Below, one piece after another: positions 1 to 18,311 of a stretch of DNA of 64,000 nucleotides; the stretch's first letter is position 1, and each line of letters starts with the position of its first letter. The translations under genes were made by a program, and so were the position numbers. The notes under the pieces were generated by a model. That model had not been told where the DNA came from. It worked only from the letters and a program-made list of their open reading frames with translations, and searched no databases. Source of the stretch: Rhineura floridana (Eukaryota; Chordata; Lepidosauria; Squamata; Rhineuridae); contig NC_084482.1 in assembly GCF_030035675.1 (NCBI RefSeq), positions 76,297,120-76,361,119 of the forward strand, written 5' to 3'.

Positions 1-2279
1 CTTGTGCATGGTACAAGTTTAGGGAAGGGCAGAGAGAAGGTCAATACTTTAGGGTGTGTTTGTTAACTCCTCCTTGAGGATCCCTCCTTCTATTCTTGTT
101 CCTTACCTTTATATTTTCCTTCCTGTTAGACAATCAAGGGAAACCCTTTTAACTGGTTGCTATATAAAGGACTAACTACATGACTGGAAACAAATTGTGG
201 AAATTTGTTACTGGTTGCTGGGTTGATTTTACTGCCCAAAAACCCTGAAAAGGTCTCATGCTAAGTTGCACACATTGGGAAATCAGAAATTTGGCCTGAA
301 TTACAGCCTATGTAGCTAGCCAGCTAATTGTAGTGTGCCCAGCAGTGTTTCTGTTTCTCTAGGGCTATTTTCATCCTTTGCCATCAAGTACTCAAGAAAA
401 AGAAGAAATCGTCACTATGATTGTGAGTATAGTGAGTGCTTTAAAACAGTAAAGGGTAACTTAGAGTAGATATTTTTTCAGATTCCTTTAAGTTATCTCT
501 TTATTTCACCCTTTAGCAATAAGCACCCAACCCTGCTCTACTCATAATAGCAGAATAAACAAACACTTCTTACTGCAGACAGACAAACATGCTTCTTTGT
601 TGCGGGGTTGGAAGACAACACAACTGAAACTGAAACTAAAAAGCAGAGCGAAGAAAAGTCCGAGAGGTGAAGTCTAACACATAATATAAAGTCCTAATAT
701 TCAAGGATATTTAGCTCTTCATGGATCAGGCTCTTTCTTGGGGATCACTTAAGTAATCTTAGGGTGACTGTGATAATGAAAAATCTATGCTCATTCAGGG
801 AAAGTCTTAAGTGAGCAGACTTCAGGGGCTCTTGCAGATGAGGTTTTTTGTTGTACACTTGGCCTGCCTTATTCACTGAATTTTTCAGAGGGTCCTGTTT
901 TTTGATTGCTCCTTAAAATAAGCTATAATTCTTTAAACAGAGGCTGTCATTATCTGTCATGTCCCAAATTAAAAAGACAATTTTCAAAAAAAAATCCTAG
1001 GGGGGGCTGAACCACAGCTTGTGCGGGGACAGTACACTCATTTTCCCCACCCTGTCTACAGGACTGAGTATAGTCCAGTCAAATCAAGGTCAAGCACAGA
1101 TGATCAGTCTAGGTCCAAACATGATCCAGGGTCAAAGTCCAAGCAACAATCCAAGGTCAATATCACAGAGTTCAGTCAAGGTGCAAGACAGGAAGACTAA
1201 GAACCAGAGACCTGTGTTGTTTCTAGAAATCTGGAAGGCTCAAGAGGGAAGCTATATATATTCTGGCCTCCTAAACCACACCCTAGCCACAGCTTATTGG
1301 CAGTGAAGGAGTATCAGGAGTTGTTTATTCACGAGTAGACCAATATGTTTGGGTCTACAAACACATACTGTGCCATTACTCTTCAGCCTGAACCCAAAGC
1401 TTTTGGCACCATTGCTCTGAAGGAGTGGGGGGTGATTCCTCCTCCAACAGTTCTGGGTTCTTCATCAGGCATCAACCCAGAGAACCCTTCAATGGGACCC
1501 TCAGCTTTGGATTCATGTGTCCCTGCCCTGCTCCTCAAGGTCTTCAAACTGTGGGGTGTCTGGTTCATCCTCTGAGGGCTCCATGACTGGTACTAGGTCA
1601 GGGCTAGGTGTGATAGCAACATATGTAAACAATAAAATACAATAAAAACAGCAATATACAAAAAGGAGCAAACAATAAAAACAGCAACAAAACAATGTCA
1701 GAGCAACTACATTTGCCACTTGATGTGGTTTGATTTCTGTGACGAGTTTGGGTTTAAAGGCTCATGATTTGAGTTTGGAACAAAATCACCTTTAGGTTCT
1801 TTCAACCCCAGTGGTTCTCTTATCACAAATTCTTGGAGGACAAAGACATTTCAGCCCTCAAGCTGTAATGATCTGTTCTCATCGAGCTCTTAATCCAAGC
1901 ATTATTATTTTCAGGATTTTTTTGTCTGTGAGCTACTAGGGTTATCACCTATACTCTCATCTGGGAGCTGTTCATCTGTCATGTCTTTGTCCTCCGTTGC
2001 TGGCTTACAGGACTCTATAATATATGACAGAGAATTGAAAAAGCACCTAATATAAGCCCCATGTGCCAAGTAACAACCAGGAGCACATTTTAAGGCTCCC
2101 AATTGCTCCTTTTCAGCCTCAACGTTACCTGCCCCACACCTGACATCATATTTAATGACAGGTGTGGGGCAGGTGAGTGTGGCTTGGGGAAACTGACCTC
2201 CTGGGACTAATTCCCACCGCTGTTGTAGACTAATCTGATACACATGTTGGATAAGGGACTCTAAAAAAGAATTTTAGGA
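1..2279. other. Probable NACC1 intron 1 DNA, no gene recognised
   Basis: No exon or recognised gene was found. Region 1000-1720 looks like an interspersed repeat (recurring GTCCAA/GGTCAA words) that I could not classify. Region about 2060-2250 holds, in minus orientation, a short palindrome-bearing stretch (CCACACCTG...CAGGTGTGG) similar to parts of the hAT-type elements at 16602 and 62050. Confidence 0.5.
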
Positions 2280-3282
2280 GAAATTTCCAAAAAACATAAA
2301 GAACAGCAACAACAAACTTTAAATAAACTAGCAGCAGGAGACCATCTAGCAAAGTGGTTGGACCCTTGGAAGACAGAGGAGTCAAAGGTGTGCTAAAAGG
2401 ATTGCAGAGAAGCTGAATGAATTCTTTGCATCTGTCTTCGCAGCAGAAGATACAAGGCAGATTCCTGTGCCTGAAATAACTTTTGCAGGAAGGGAGTCTG
2501 AAGAACTGAGGCAGGTAGTGGTGATGAGAGATGAAGTCCTAGATCTAATGGACAAAATAAAAACGGACAAATAATGAGGTCCAGATGGCATCCACCCGAG
2601 AGTTCTCAAAGAACTCAAATGTGAAATTGCTGATCTTCTAACAAAAATATGTAGCTTGTCCCTAAGATCGGTCTTCATTCCTGAGGACTGGAAAATAGCT
2701 AATGTAACACCAGTTTTTAATAAGGGATCCAGGGGCAATCCTGGAAATTACAGGCTAGTTAGCTTTATGTCTTTTCTGAGAAAACTGGTGGAAAGCATCG
2801 TTAAAATAGCCAAGCATATCAAAGAACAAGCCTTGCTGAAGCAGAACCAGCATGGTTTCTGCAAGGGTTAAGTCCTATCCCACTAACCTATTAGAGTTCT
2901 TTGAGAGTGTCAACAAGCATATAGAGGTGATCCAGTGGACATAGTGTAGTTGGACTTTCAAAAACTTTCGACAAGGTACTTAACTATTTAATTCTCTCTC
3001 TCTGTCTGTGTGTCTGTCTGTCTGTCTATGTATATGGCTTTAAAAGAGGCTTAGACAGATTTATGGAGGATAAGGCTATAGGGGCTACTAGCCAACATGG
3101 CTATGCTCTCCCTCCATGGTCAGAGGCAATATGCCTCTGAATGCCAGTTACTGGAAATTGCAGGAAGGGAGAATGCTTTTGCCTCAGGTTCTGCTTGTAG
3201 GCTTCTCATAGGCATCTGGTTGGCTACTGTGAAATGCTGGACTAGATGGACCATTGACCTGATCCAGCAGGCTGTTCTTATG
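2280..3282 (+). mobile_element. CR1 LINE, truncated, with internal deletion
   Basis: A frame starting near 2580 reads CR1 reverse-transcriptase motifs: DGIHPRVLKELK, VTPVFNKGSRGNPGNYRLVS and QHGFCKG (usual F-KG). After a break and a TCTG microsatellite (2998-3030) the sequence resumes as a CR1 3' UTR: GACTAGATGGACC, then GATCCAGCAGGCTGTTCTTATG-like end. Most of the RT core (YADD and beyond) is missing, so the copy is dead. Same strand as NACC1. Confidence 0.85.
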
Positions 3283-3889
3283 GAGAATCCCCTGTCTCAG
3301 TGCAAGAGGCTGAATTTAAATGGTATCATGGCTTCTCTCCTATTAGTACAATTCCATGTTTCAAAATGTTTAAAGAACAACTATTTGACACTTACAAAAC
3401 AGCCTAGCTGGTCACTTCCACTGAAAAGCTTCCTTGTTGTAGTGTGTGCATTTTTTGCCCCAAGTTACAGAATTTTCCTTGCCTTTTTCAGGACAAAATG
3501 TTGATGGCTCCACAGCTGAAGAAGGTTGCACTGCTTGTCTTCACTAACAATTTGGTTGAGAAATGCTTAAAAGAGAGAGAATAATTCTTTTTCTTGGACA
3601 AGATGGTTAGGGGATACAATTGAGCATTTGTTTTAAAAGGATGGGTGGGGAGGGTATTGGCTGAGAAATCTTGTCCTGGGCACTTGCACCTCTCTGACTC
3701 ATATGGCTTACTTCTGTTTACGTTACCTGGCCAAGGTATGTTCAATAAATAAACTTAATATTTAAGATCCCTGAGGAAGGTGAGAGAAACCCAGCAGAAC
3801 CTACACCTTCAGCAGAGCTCCCCTTCATTTTGTAAACGTTTTTTAATTAATTAATTAGTATCAGGCTCCTTTTAACATGTGTCAGGATA

Positions 3890-6800
3890 AGAGTAGTTGA
3901 GGGCCTGCCATTGAGGTAATATTGGGCAGGGGATGTAATACCGGTGGGAGGCAGACTGGCTGTTACAGCTGAAGAGATACAAGACATCTTCATGCTTGCA
4001 TCCCTTCTGGTTCCCCTTCCAACCCTCGGGACACTGGTAGTTATGCTGGGAACTCCCTGGATCTTACTGTCCTGCTGATGAATGCAAGGTCAGTGACTAA
4101 TAAAACCACTTTAATTCAGGATTTAATCCTGGATGAATGCGCTGACCTTGCTTGTATTACCAAAACCTGGCTAAATGACCAAGGTGGAGTAGGTCTCTCC
4201 CAACTCTGCCCACCAGGTTTTGTGGCACTCCAGCCTGGATCCAGGGGATGGGGAGATGGGGTCGCAATTGTCTGCAGGGGATCTATCTCCCCTGTCAGGT
4301 ACCCTGTCCCTAACACCTTCAGCTTTGAGTGTGTGTGCCTGGCGTTAGGTCAGGGAGACAGAGTAGGGATTCTGTTGGTGTACCGTCTACACCACTGCCC
4401 AACAGTCTACCTCCCTGAGCTGGAGGAGCTGGTCTCGGTGTTGGTGTTGGAGTTCCCAAGGCTGATTGTCCTGGGTGACTTCAACATACATGCTGAGGTT
4501 AGACTCACAGGTCCGGCTCAGGACTTCATGGCTGCTGTGACAACCATGGGGCTGTCTCTAATTCCATCTGGACCAACGCATGTGGCAGGACACACACTTG
4601 ATCTTGTGTTTTGTTCAGGACAGGACGAAGGTGATCTGAGGGTGGAGGGGTTCTTAGTGACTCCATTGTCATGGACAGATCACCACCTGACAAGGTTTAG
4701 ACTTTGTGCCAGGGATGTGGAGTCAGAGTCGGGAGCAATTTTGGGTGGAGTCAGAGTCAGGAGCAATTTTGGGTGGAGTCAGAGTCGGAGTCAGTAGAAA
4801 TGTACCGACTCCGACTTCCAAATAAATTTTGATTGACAAGAAGCAATTTTGGGTGGAGTCGGAGTCGGACAGTAGAAAAGTAGAGGAGTTGGAGTCGGAG
4901 TCGAAGGTTTGGCGTACCGACTCCACAGCCCTGCTTTGTGCACCCGGTAACCTTTGCAAGGGTGAAGGGCCAATTAAGATGGTCCACCCGCGGAGACTCA
5001 TGGATCCAGATGGTTTCCTGAATGCTCTGGGGGATATTCCCAGCATGGCTGACAATACTGCTAAAGCCCTGGTCAATCTCTGGAATACGGAGGTGACCTG
5101 GACGGTGGACACTATTGCTCAAAAACGCCCTCTCCCACCAGGGAAGGCGCATAATACACCTTGGTTTACTCAAACCTTAGGCCTGATGAAACGGCAGGGA
5201 TGACGGCTAGAGCGACGATGGAGAAAAACTCAGTCTGGTTCCAACCAAACACAGGTTAGAGCTCATTTTCGAGCCTATCATGTGACGGTGATGGCAGTGA
5301 AGAAAGTTAACTTCTCTGCCACCATTGCGTCTGCTCAGTGTTGTCCGATGATGCTTTTCCGGTGGTCCGGGATCTTTTGGGCTGTGGCACTATATTTGAC
5401 TCTGAGCCCTCAAATGCTCATTGTGACATGTTTGCAGGGCACTTTGCAGATAAAATTGCATGCATTTGGACTGACTTGGACTCTAACTACAGTTATGCTA
5501 GATGTCCCCAAGGCTTTTTCTTGTCATTTTTGTATGGATACTTTGTAGCTTGTAAAGCCTGGGGATGTGGACAGGATTCTGGGAGAATCGAGGGCCACTA
5601 CTTGTTCTGTTGACCCTTGCCCATCCTGGTTACTCAAATCTGCCAGAGTGGGAGTGGTTGACTGGTTAGCATATTTAATTAACACCTCCCTACGGGAAGG
5701 TTCTATACCAACATTGTTGAAGGAGGCTGTGATAAGACCTTTGTTAAAGAAGCCTTCATTAGACCCTGCGGATCTTCTTAACAACTTCCGCCCAGTCTCT
5801 AATCTCTCCTTTTTGGGGAAGGTGACTGAGAAGGTAGTGGCTGTTCAGCTCCAATTTTTCCTGGATGAATCGGACTACCTAGATCCTTTTCAATCAGGCT
5901 TCAGGCCTGGTCATGGGACAGAGACTGTCTTGGTCACCCTGCTTGATGACCTATGCCAGGCATCAGACAAGGGGAGTGCATTCATGCTGGTGCTGCTGGA
6001 CCTCTCGGCGGCCTTCGATACGATCGACCATGGTATCCTTCTGGGCCGTCTTGGTGGGATGGGATTGGGAGCCACTGTTTTACGGTGGCTGTGGTCCTAC
6101 CGGATGGACAGGACCCAGAAAGTGGTGCTGGGAGACTACTGCTTGACCCCCTGGCTGTTGGCCTATGGGGTCCCGCAGGGTTCCATTCTGTCTCCCATGC
6201 TCTTTAACATTTATATGAAACCACTGGGAGAGATCATTCAGAGATTTGGAGTACAATGTCATCAAAATGCTGATGACACTCAACTCGATCTCTCCCTACC
6301 ACCTGATTGCAAGGAGGGAGTGCTCATCCTAAACCGGTGCCTGGAGGATGTGAAGGGCTGGATGTGGGCTAACAAACTGAAACTTAATCCAGACAAGACA
6401 GAAGTGTTGCTGGTCAAGGGGGAAACTGTGTCAGGGATAGGACTGCAACCTATTCTGAATGGGGTTGCACTCCCCTTGAAGGAGCAGAACTGCAGTTTGG
6501 GAGGAGTCCTGGATCCTGCCCTACTGCTTAAATATCAGGTGACTGCAGTAGCCAGGAGTGCTTTTGGCCAGCTCAAACTGGTCTACCAGCTGCATCCGTT
6601 CCTGGAAGCAGTTGACGGCCACAGTGACACATGCCATGGTGACATTGAGGCTTGATTACTGTAACGCACTCTATGCGAGGCTGCCTTTGAAAACGGTTCA
6701 GAAACTACAGTTGGTTCAAAATGCTGCAGCCAGAATGTTAACTGGAGCCCGGCGCAGGGAGCGTATCACCCCTGTGGTTTATCGACTCCACTGGCTCCCA

Positions 6801-7362
6801 ATTTGTTTCTGGGCCCAATTCAAAGTGCTGGTTCTGACCGTTAAAGCCTTAACTCCTTGGACCAATGTACCTGAGGGACCGCTTATGCCCATATGTACCT
6901 GCCCAGAATTTAAGATCATCTGCCTCTGGTCTCCTCTGCGTGCCTGGAGTGAAAGATGTTAGACTGACAGGCACACGGGAGAGAGCTTTTTCAGCTGTGG
7001 CCCCAAGCTTTGGAATACCCTACCCCAAGAAGTCCACTCTGCTCCCTCCCTGATTGTTTTCCGGAGACTTCTGAAAACGATCTTGTTCCAGAGAGCCTTT
7101 GGGAGGGACTGAGAGTCAAACCTGACACTGATTTTATGCCTTCTGTGTTAATTTTTACCTCTGTAGTCCCTTCAGTACCACTCCCTATAGATATGTATCT
7201 GTGTGTATTGTATTTATGTATTTTAATTTATTTTTTTAAAATTTGCGATCTTTATTGTGTACAATTTTTATTATGTACATGTTCGATTTTATTGTAAGCC
7301 ATCCTGTGTGCACTATTATAGGGTAGAAGCGCGGGATATAAATATTTTAAATAAATAAATAA
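3890..7362 (+). mobile_element. L2-clade LINE, nearly full length, interrupted by a hAT element
   Basis: The endonuclease part begins near 4078 with LLMNARSVTNKT and includes VLGDFNIHAE and the SWTDHHL motif. The RT part (5567-6655) has NNFRPVSNLSFLGKVTEKVV, GFRPGHGTETVL, LDLSAAFDTIDHGIL, GVPQGSILSPMLFNIYMKPL and, at 6266-6277, NADD in place of YADD. The C-terminal LRLDYCNALYARLPLKTVQK block is typical of L2. The tail is GCGGGATATAAAT followed by (AAAT)n. Several frame breaks separate these parts, and the catalytic Tyr is replaced, so it is inactive. Length (about 3.25 kb without the insert) fits a full L2. Confidence 0.9.
4710..4933. mobile_element. Non-autonomous hAT-type element (GGAGTC-rich) inside the L2
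   Basis: The element is 224 bp. Its ends are inverted: left CAGGGATGTGGAGTC, right reverse complement CAGGGCTGTGGAGTC. It is flanked by a perfect 8-bp duplication, CTTTGTGC, at 4702-4709 and 4934-4941. The interior is repeated GGAGTC/GGAGTCGG units in both orientations, with a repeated AGCAATTTTGGGTGGAGTC unit. CAGGG termini and 8-bp duplications are hallmarks of the hAT superfamily. The L2 open frame resumes after it. Confidence 0.88.
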
Positions 7363-8243
7363 ATTGTTGACCTGGGCTGGCCCAAACTAAGTATTCAGCC
7401 GTTGCCTGCTAGGAGTGATTCTTCTCCTATTGATAGTAGCTTTACTCTCTTCAGGGCTTCATCTCACTCTCCAGCAGTTCACTCCCCATTCAAGTGAATA
7501 TTTTATCATCCTTCCACACTTCCTGCTTTAAAAAAACACTAGACTCCTTTTCTGATTTAAAAAGTACACAGCACTGTGTAGAAATATTGCAGCTGTAATA
7601 AAATATTTCCATAAACACAGACTTTAAAGCAGCCATTCTATTTCCTGTTTTCTTTTCTGCCAGCTACGTTGAATTTCAAACTCTCATGTTTGTAACAGCA
7701 GTTTATCAAATACCCTCTTTTTGCCCCACTGTGTTTTACGTGTGGGCTATTTTAACTTTCTTCACCATGAGGAATGTGCCTTCTGTAAGACTCATTGTAC
7801 AAATGTGTGCATATCACCTATGGAGGCTAGGCACAAGGTGCAGGATGGCCCGTTCTGTACTCTTAAATCATTACAATGCAGCTGGTATCTGAGCTTGGCA
7901 GGAGCCTGGCTTTATAGCATACTTAGCTTAACCTTAATGGTTAAGCCAGCCTTGTGCTTGGTATGTCACAAAACTGTTGACTACTGAAACCTGGAAAAGA
8001 TTTTAATACAATGATGCTACCATTTCTAGAAATGGTGCATAACATGTTTGATTGGGTGGCTGGCATGACTGATCTTCTCTGCCACCTTTCACAGTAACCC
8101 TTTCTGCACCTGATAGCATGAAGGGAGACCTACCAGGTAGTAAAGGGAAGTGGCTAACCTTCCCTTTTTCTTTCATGGCTCTCTTTGTGTCCTTCCATAT
8201 TGGTCCCATGTACAACCTCTCTGGCTCTTTATTCCCTTTCCAG
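7363..8243. other. Unique intron DNA before NACC1 coding exon
   Basis: Apart from AT-rich text, nothing was recognised. The 3' end shows a pyrimidine-rich acceptor ending CAG at 8241-8243. Confidence 0.5.
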
Positions 8244-8270
8244 TGCACCCATCCAAGTGAGAAGGAGAGG

Positions 8271-15139
<6,869 letters not shown>

Positions 15140-15298
15140 AACGTGCCCACCTCTTTTTTTTTTCCCCCAGTCAATGGTTTTTATTTCCTAATTTGATTTT
15201 TGTAGAATCATTTTCCACCTTTCTTCATTTCCCTTTTTCCCCCCGTTGTTGGTTTGTTTTTTGTTTTGGCAGAGGAGAAAGAGCATTGTGCCGTCTCC

Positions 15299-15330
15299 TT
15301 TAAGAATATATATATATATATATTCTTAAA
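15299..15330. repeat. Perfect 32-nt AT palindrome in NACC1 3' UTR
   Basis: An (AT)n core is flanked by TTTAAGAA on the left and TTCTTAAA on the right, so the whole is its own reverse complement. It begins 160 bases after the NACC1 stop codon. Confidence 0.9.
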
Positions 15331-16601
15331 CATGGGCCTTGCTCCCTCGGGCACCACAGGTAGTACGAGCACAGAGGGGAAGTCCTGCTGCTGCGTTGGC
15401 AGTTCCGGCTGGCATTTTCTCCCCCCCTTTTCCTCTGTCCTTGTTGTGCTATTAATTGTTTTTAGATAAATATTTTAGTAGACTTCTTTTTTAAAAGAAA
15501 AACCAAATTCATTTGCAAACAGAGGCCATGATCCAGGGAAGTATTGTCCCAGAGCACTGCCTCTTCCTTCATCAGATCAGGTTCTCCCCAGACAGGGCTC
15601 TATCTAACTTAGATAGATCTATCTAATCATCGTCAAGTCTTTCCTCAGGTTCATACCAGAGAGTGGAAAAATCCTAGTGCCATAATAAATGCAAACAGGG
15701 AAGAGACTGGACCCCAGTGCTGCTGTCATGTTGTCCTCTGCCTTTTCGGCTCCCCTCTTTTCCACTCTTGCTTAGGTACGCTCAGGTCTTGCACAGCATG
15801 GCAGTTCCTCTCCTGCCATTCTCACTACACCGCCCTTCACACATGCCCGTGCACACATATACACCGCCCTTTAGTTTTCATGTCCTTTGGACCTTGTGCA
15901 CCTTCCCCACCCCCTTAGTTGTCTTGGAGGTTTTGACCAGCCTGGCCTACTAAACCTGTACACCAAATCTGTTTGGCAGTGTAGCCCTCCCATATTTTGA
16001 GTGGCACGGAGTCATGAAGGAACAAGGAAGATCCTATCACGACCACCTGCCCAAATACTACACAAGCAGAACTGGCATGTTCTAAGCCTAGTCTCTTCTC
16101 TGAGGTGGTTCATTTTAATGTGGGATGCAATTTGCAAACGGATCACTTTTCAGCCAGTCTATGGAACAAATAGCAGCACTACTGATTGAAATCCTAATCT
16201 TTTCTTCCTCTTCAACTGAGTTGCCACAAATAACTGTTATGAGGTTTTGGAATCAGATTTTGAAGGAAGGGAAATGCCAAGGGAGGCAGCTTCATGTCCT
16301 TATTCCTTAAAAGTGCCAGAAGCTACCCAGCACTTGAGGCTGCTTTAGACCCTAACTCCCCTCCCAATACCAGATAATAAATCACAGTGTGAAATATGGT
16401 CCCATGCCTTCCCCCACTTCATTAGTGATGTTACAGAGTAGTATTTGGTGCACACTAAAGAACTCCCATCCTTGAGTCATAGGGTCTGCCTCCCACTTGA
16501 GATGGACAGCTAATAGGACAAAGCAGGAACATTTGGGTTCTAGCCTGATTGGAGCAGAGCTTCTCTTCCTCTTTTTCCATTTCTGTTTGCATGGTCAGAG
16601 A

Positions 16602-17038
16602 CAGCGGTGAGGAACCTTTTTGGCTCCATGGGCCAGGTCTTTTCAGGATCAGCCTCGTAGGCCAAATGTGACAGGTGGGCACGACCACCCACCTGTCAGA
16701 CACCTGATGTCAGGTGCAAGGTGCTATGTAGTCCTGAAGTCAGGACTTCAAAGCACCTTGCAAGGTGCTGCTAAAACGGAGGTCGTTTCCTTTGTCTTAG
16801 CAGGGGATTCTGATGCAGACCTCTTCCCTGAGTCAAATCCTGCTGCTTGAGCTGGACACCTTGATTCCTCACTGAGAATAGGCACACACAGCCAACGCAG
16901 GATTTAACCCTGCCCTTCCACCCATCAGATGACATCATTGGATGGGCGTAGTTTAGGGGAGATGGCCTTACAGGCCAACTTAGACACACACCCCAGTGGA
17001 CCAAGATTGGCCTGTGGGCTGGAGGTTCCCCACCCTTG
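16602..17038 (+). mobile_element. hAT-type non-autonomous element (family B, 437 bp)
   Basis: It begins CAGCGGTGAGGAACCTTTT and ends GGAGGTTCCCCACCCTTG, which are imperfect inverted ends. It shares CCACCTGTCAGACACCTGATG-like internal palindromes with the copy at 62050-62519. No convincing target duplication is seen, so the ends may be eroded. Confidence 0.65.
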
Positions 17039-17333
17039 TCTAGGATAATGACTCTGAATCACATTGGGAGAATCCCCCAATGGTTTTTCTTGTTGGAAAT
17101 CAAAGCCTGCATTTCTCTTAGGAAATACACATAGTTCTGAAAGATCCCTTGCACGCTTATGTTCATTGTTAACAACAAACACTTTCTTGGCCTTTCTTTA
17201 AGCAAATCAAACTCTGCTTCCAAACTGCGAAAGGAGGCAGTAAGTAGCAATCTTTTAAATAAAATAATTACAACTGTTTTAAAAAGATGGAAACCGTTGT
17301 CCTTAAATTTTAATTAGAATAAATTCCATACCA

Positions 17334-17632
17334 GTAGAGTGGTAAGCGGCGGTAACACAGCCAAAGCTCTGCTCACGGCCGGAGTTCGATTCCAATGGAA
17401 GGAGGAAGTCGAATCTCTGGTAAAAGGGGTCGAGGTCCACTCAGCCTTCCATCCATCCGTGGTCGGTAAAATGACTACCCGGCATATGCTGGGGGGGTAA
17501 AGAAAGGCCGGGGAAGGAACTGGCAATCCCACCCCATATATACGGTCTGCCCAGTAAACATTGCAAGATGTCACCCTAAGAGTCGGAAATGACTCGCACT
17601 ATAAGTGCGGGGACACCTTTACCTTTAGTTGC
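17334..17632 (+). repeat. tRNA-derived SINE with RTE-like tail
   Basis: The head has A-box-like GAGTGGTAAGCGGCGG and B-box-like GGAGTTCGATTCC, typical of a tRNA-derived pol III promoter. The body carries CATCCGTGGTCGG and GGCCGGGGAAGGAACTGGCA. The tail AGAGTCGGAAATGACTCGC resembles the 3' tail of RTE/BovB LINEs, which would supply the machinery. Confidence 0.75.
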
Positions 17633-18226
17633 TTTAAATCCCTGTCAGCTAAAAGGTGGCCAGTGCTGTGGCATCTTAGAGACTGTCCTATTTCTCAAAA
17701 GGAGCTTGAGCAGTGGCTAGCTGTGCCCAGTCATTGTTTGTTTGTAAAGAGGAAGAGATGTTAATTAGGCCTAGTTATCCCTTGTGAAATAACCCTTTTA
17801 TAATCTTTTGTAAACTATTCTAGTTGATAGAACTAACTCTGTGCTGGGTCTGCTTCAGTCAGGGTTGCAACCCTCAGATTCCGCTAGTTTTGATACAGAG
17901 AGGATCAGTAGCAGAAATTAAATATATGTTCTTGATTTGAGACTGGCTCAAAATCAGCCCAGTATACAGAGGGTACAGTTTAGAGTACCCCTGATTAAGC
18001 ACTGTCAGTTAGTCCATGTTTGTCTTAGGGGGGTGGGGGCACAATGACTGTATTTTCACTTGTCATACACATGCTCAGAGAACACCCTGGTATGCTTATT
18101 TTTGTCACACAGGAGGGAACGTATCTTATGGAGGCTATTTCACGTATTAATACAAATCTTTGTTTACTTCTTAACTAATTTTGCCTATATTCCTGAGTCC
18201 AGGAGAAAACATTTGCTGCACAAAGG

Positions 18227-18311
18227 ATGCAATCCTAATCATACTTAAGTAAAAATATGTCCCACTCAGTCCAATGAGACTTACTTCCGAGTAGACATGC
18301 ATAGGATTGAA
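18227..18311. mobile_element. Short foldback element (GCAATCCTA family)
   Basis: It starts GCAATCCTAATCATACTTA and ends GTAGACATGCATAGGATTG, imperfect inverted halves around CCCACTCAGTCCAATGAGAC. Related copies or pieces occur near 36318-36412, 39528-39610 and 61966-62026. Confidence 0.65.

Noticed and set aside
4710-4933. Simple tandem repeat or CRISPR-like array of GGAGTC units
   Set aside because: Inverted ends and an 8-bp target duplication show a transposon; there is no regular repeat-spacer structure.
4723-5173. Minus-strand frames rich in Ser/Asp or Pro/Thr
   Set aside because: They translate the GGAGTC repeats of the hAT element and antisense L2; no protein family.
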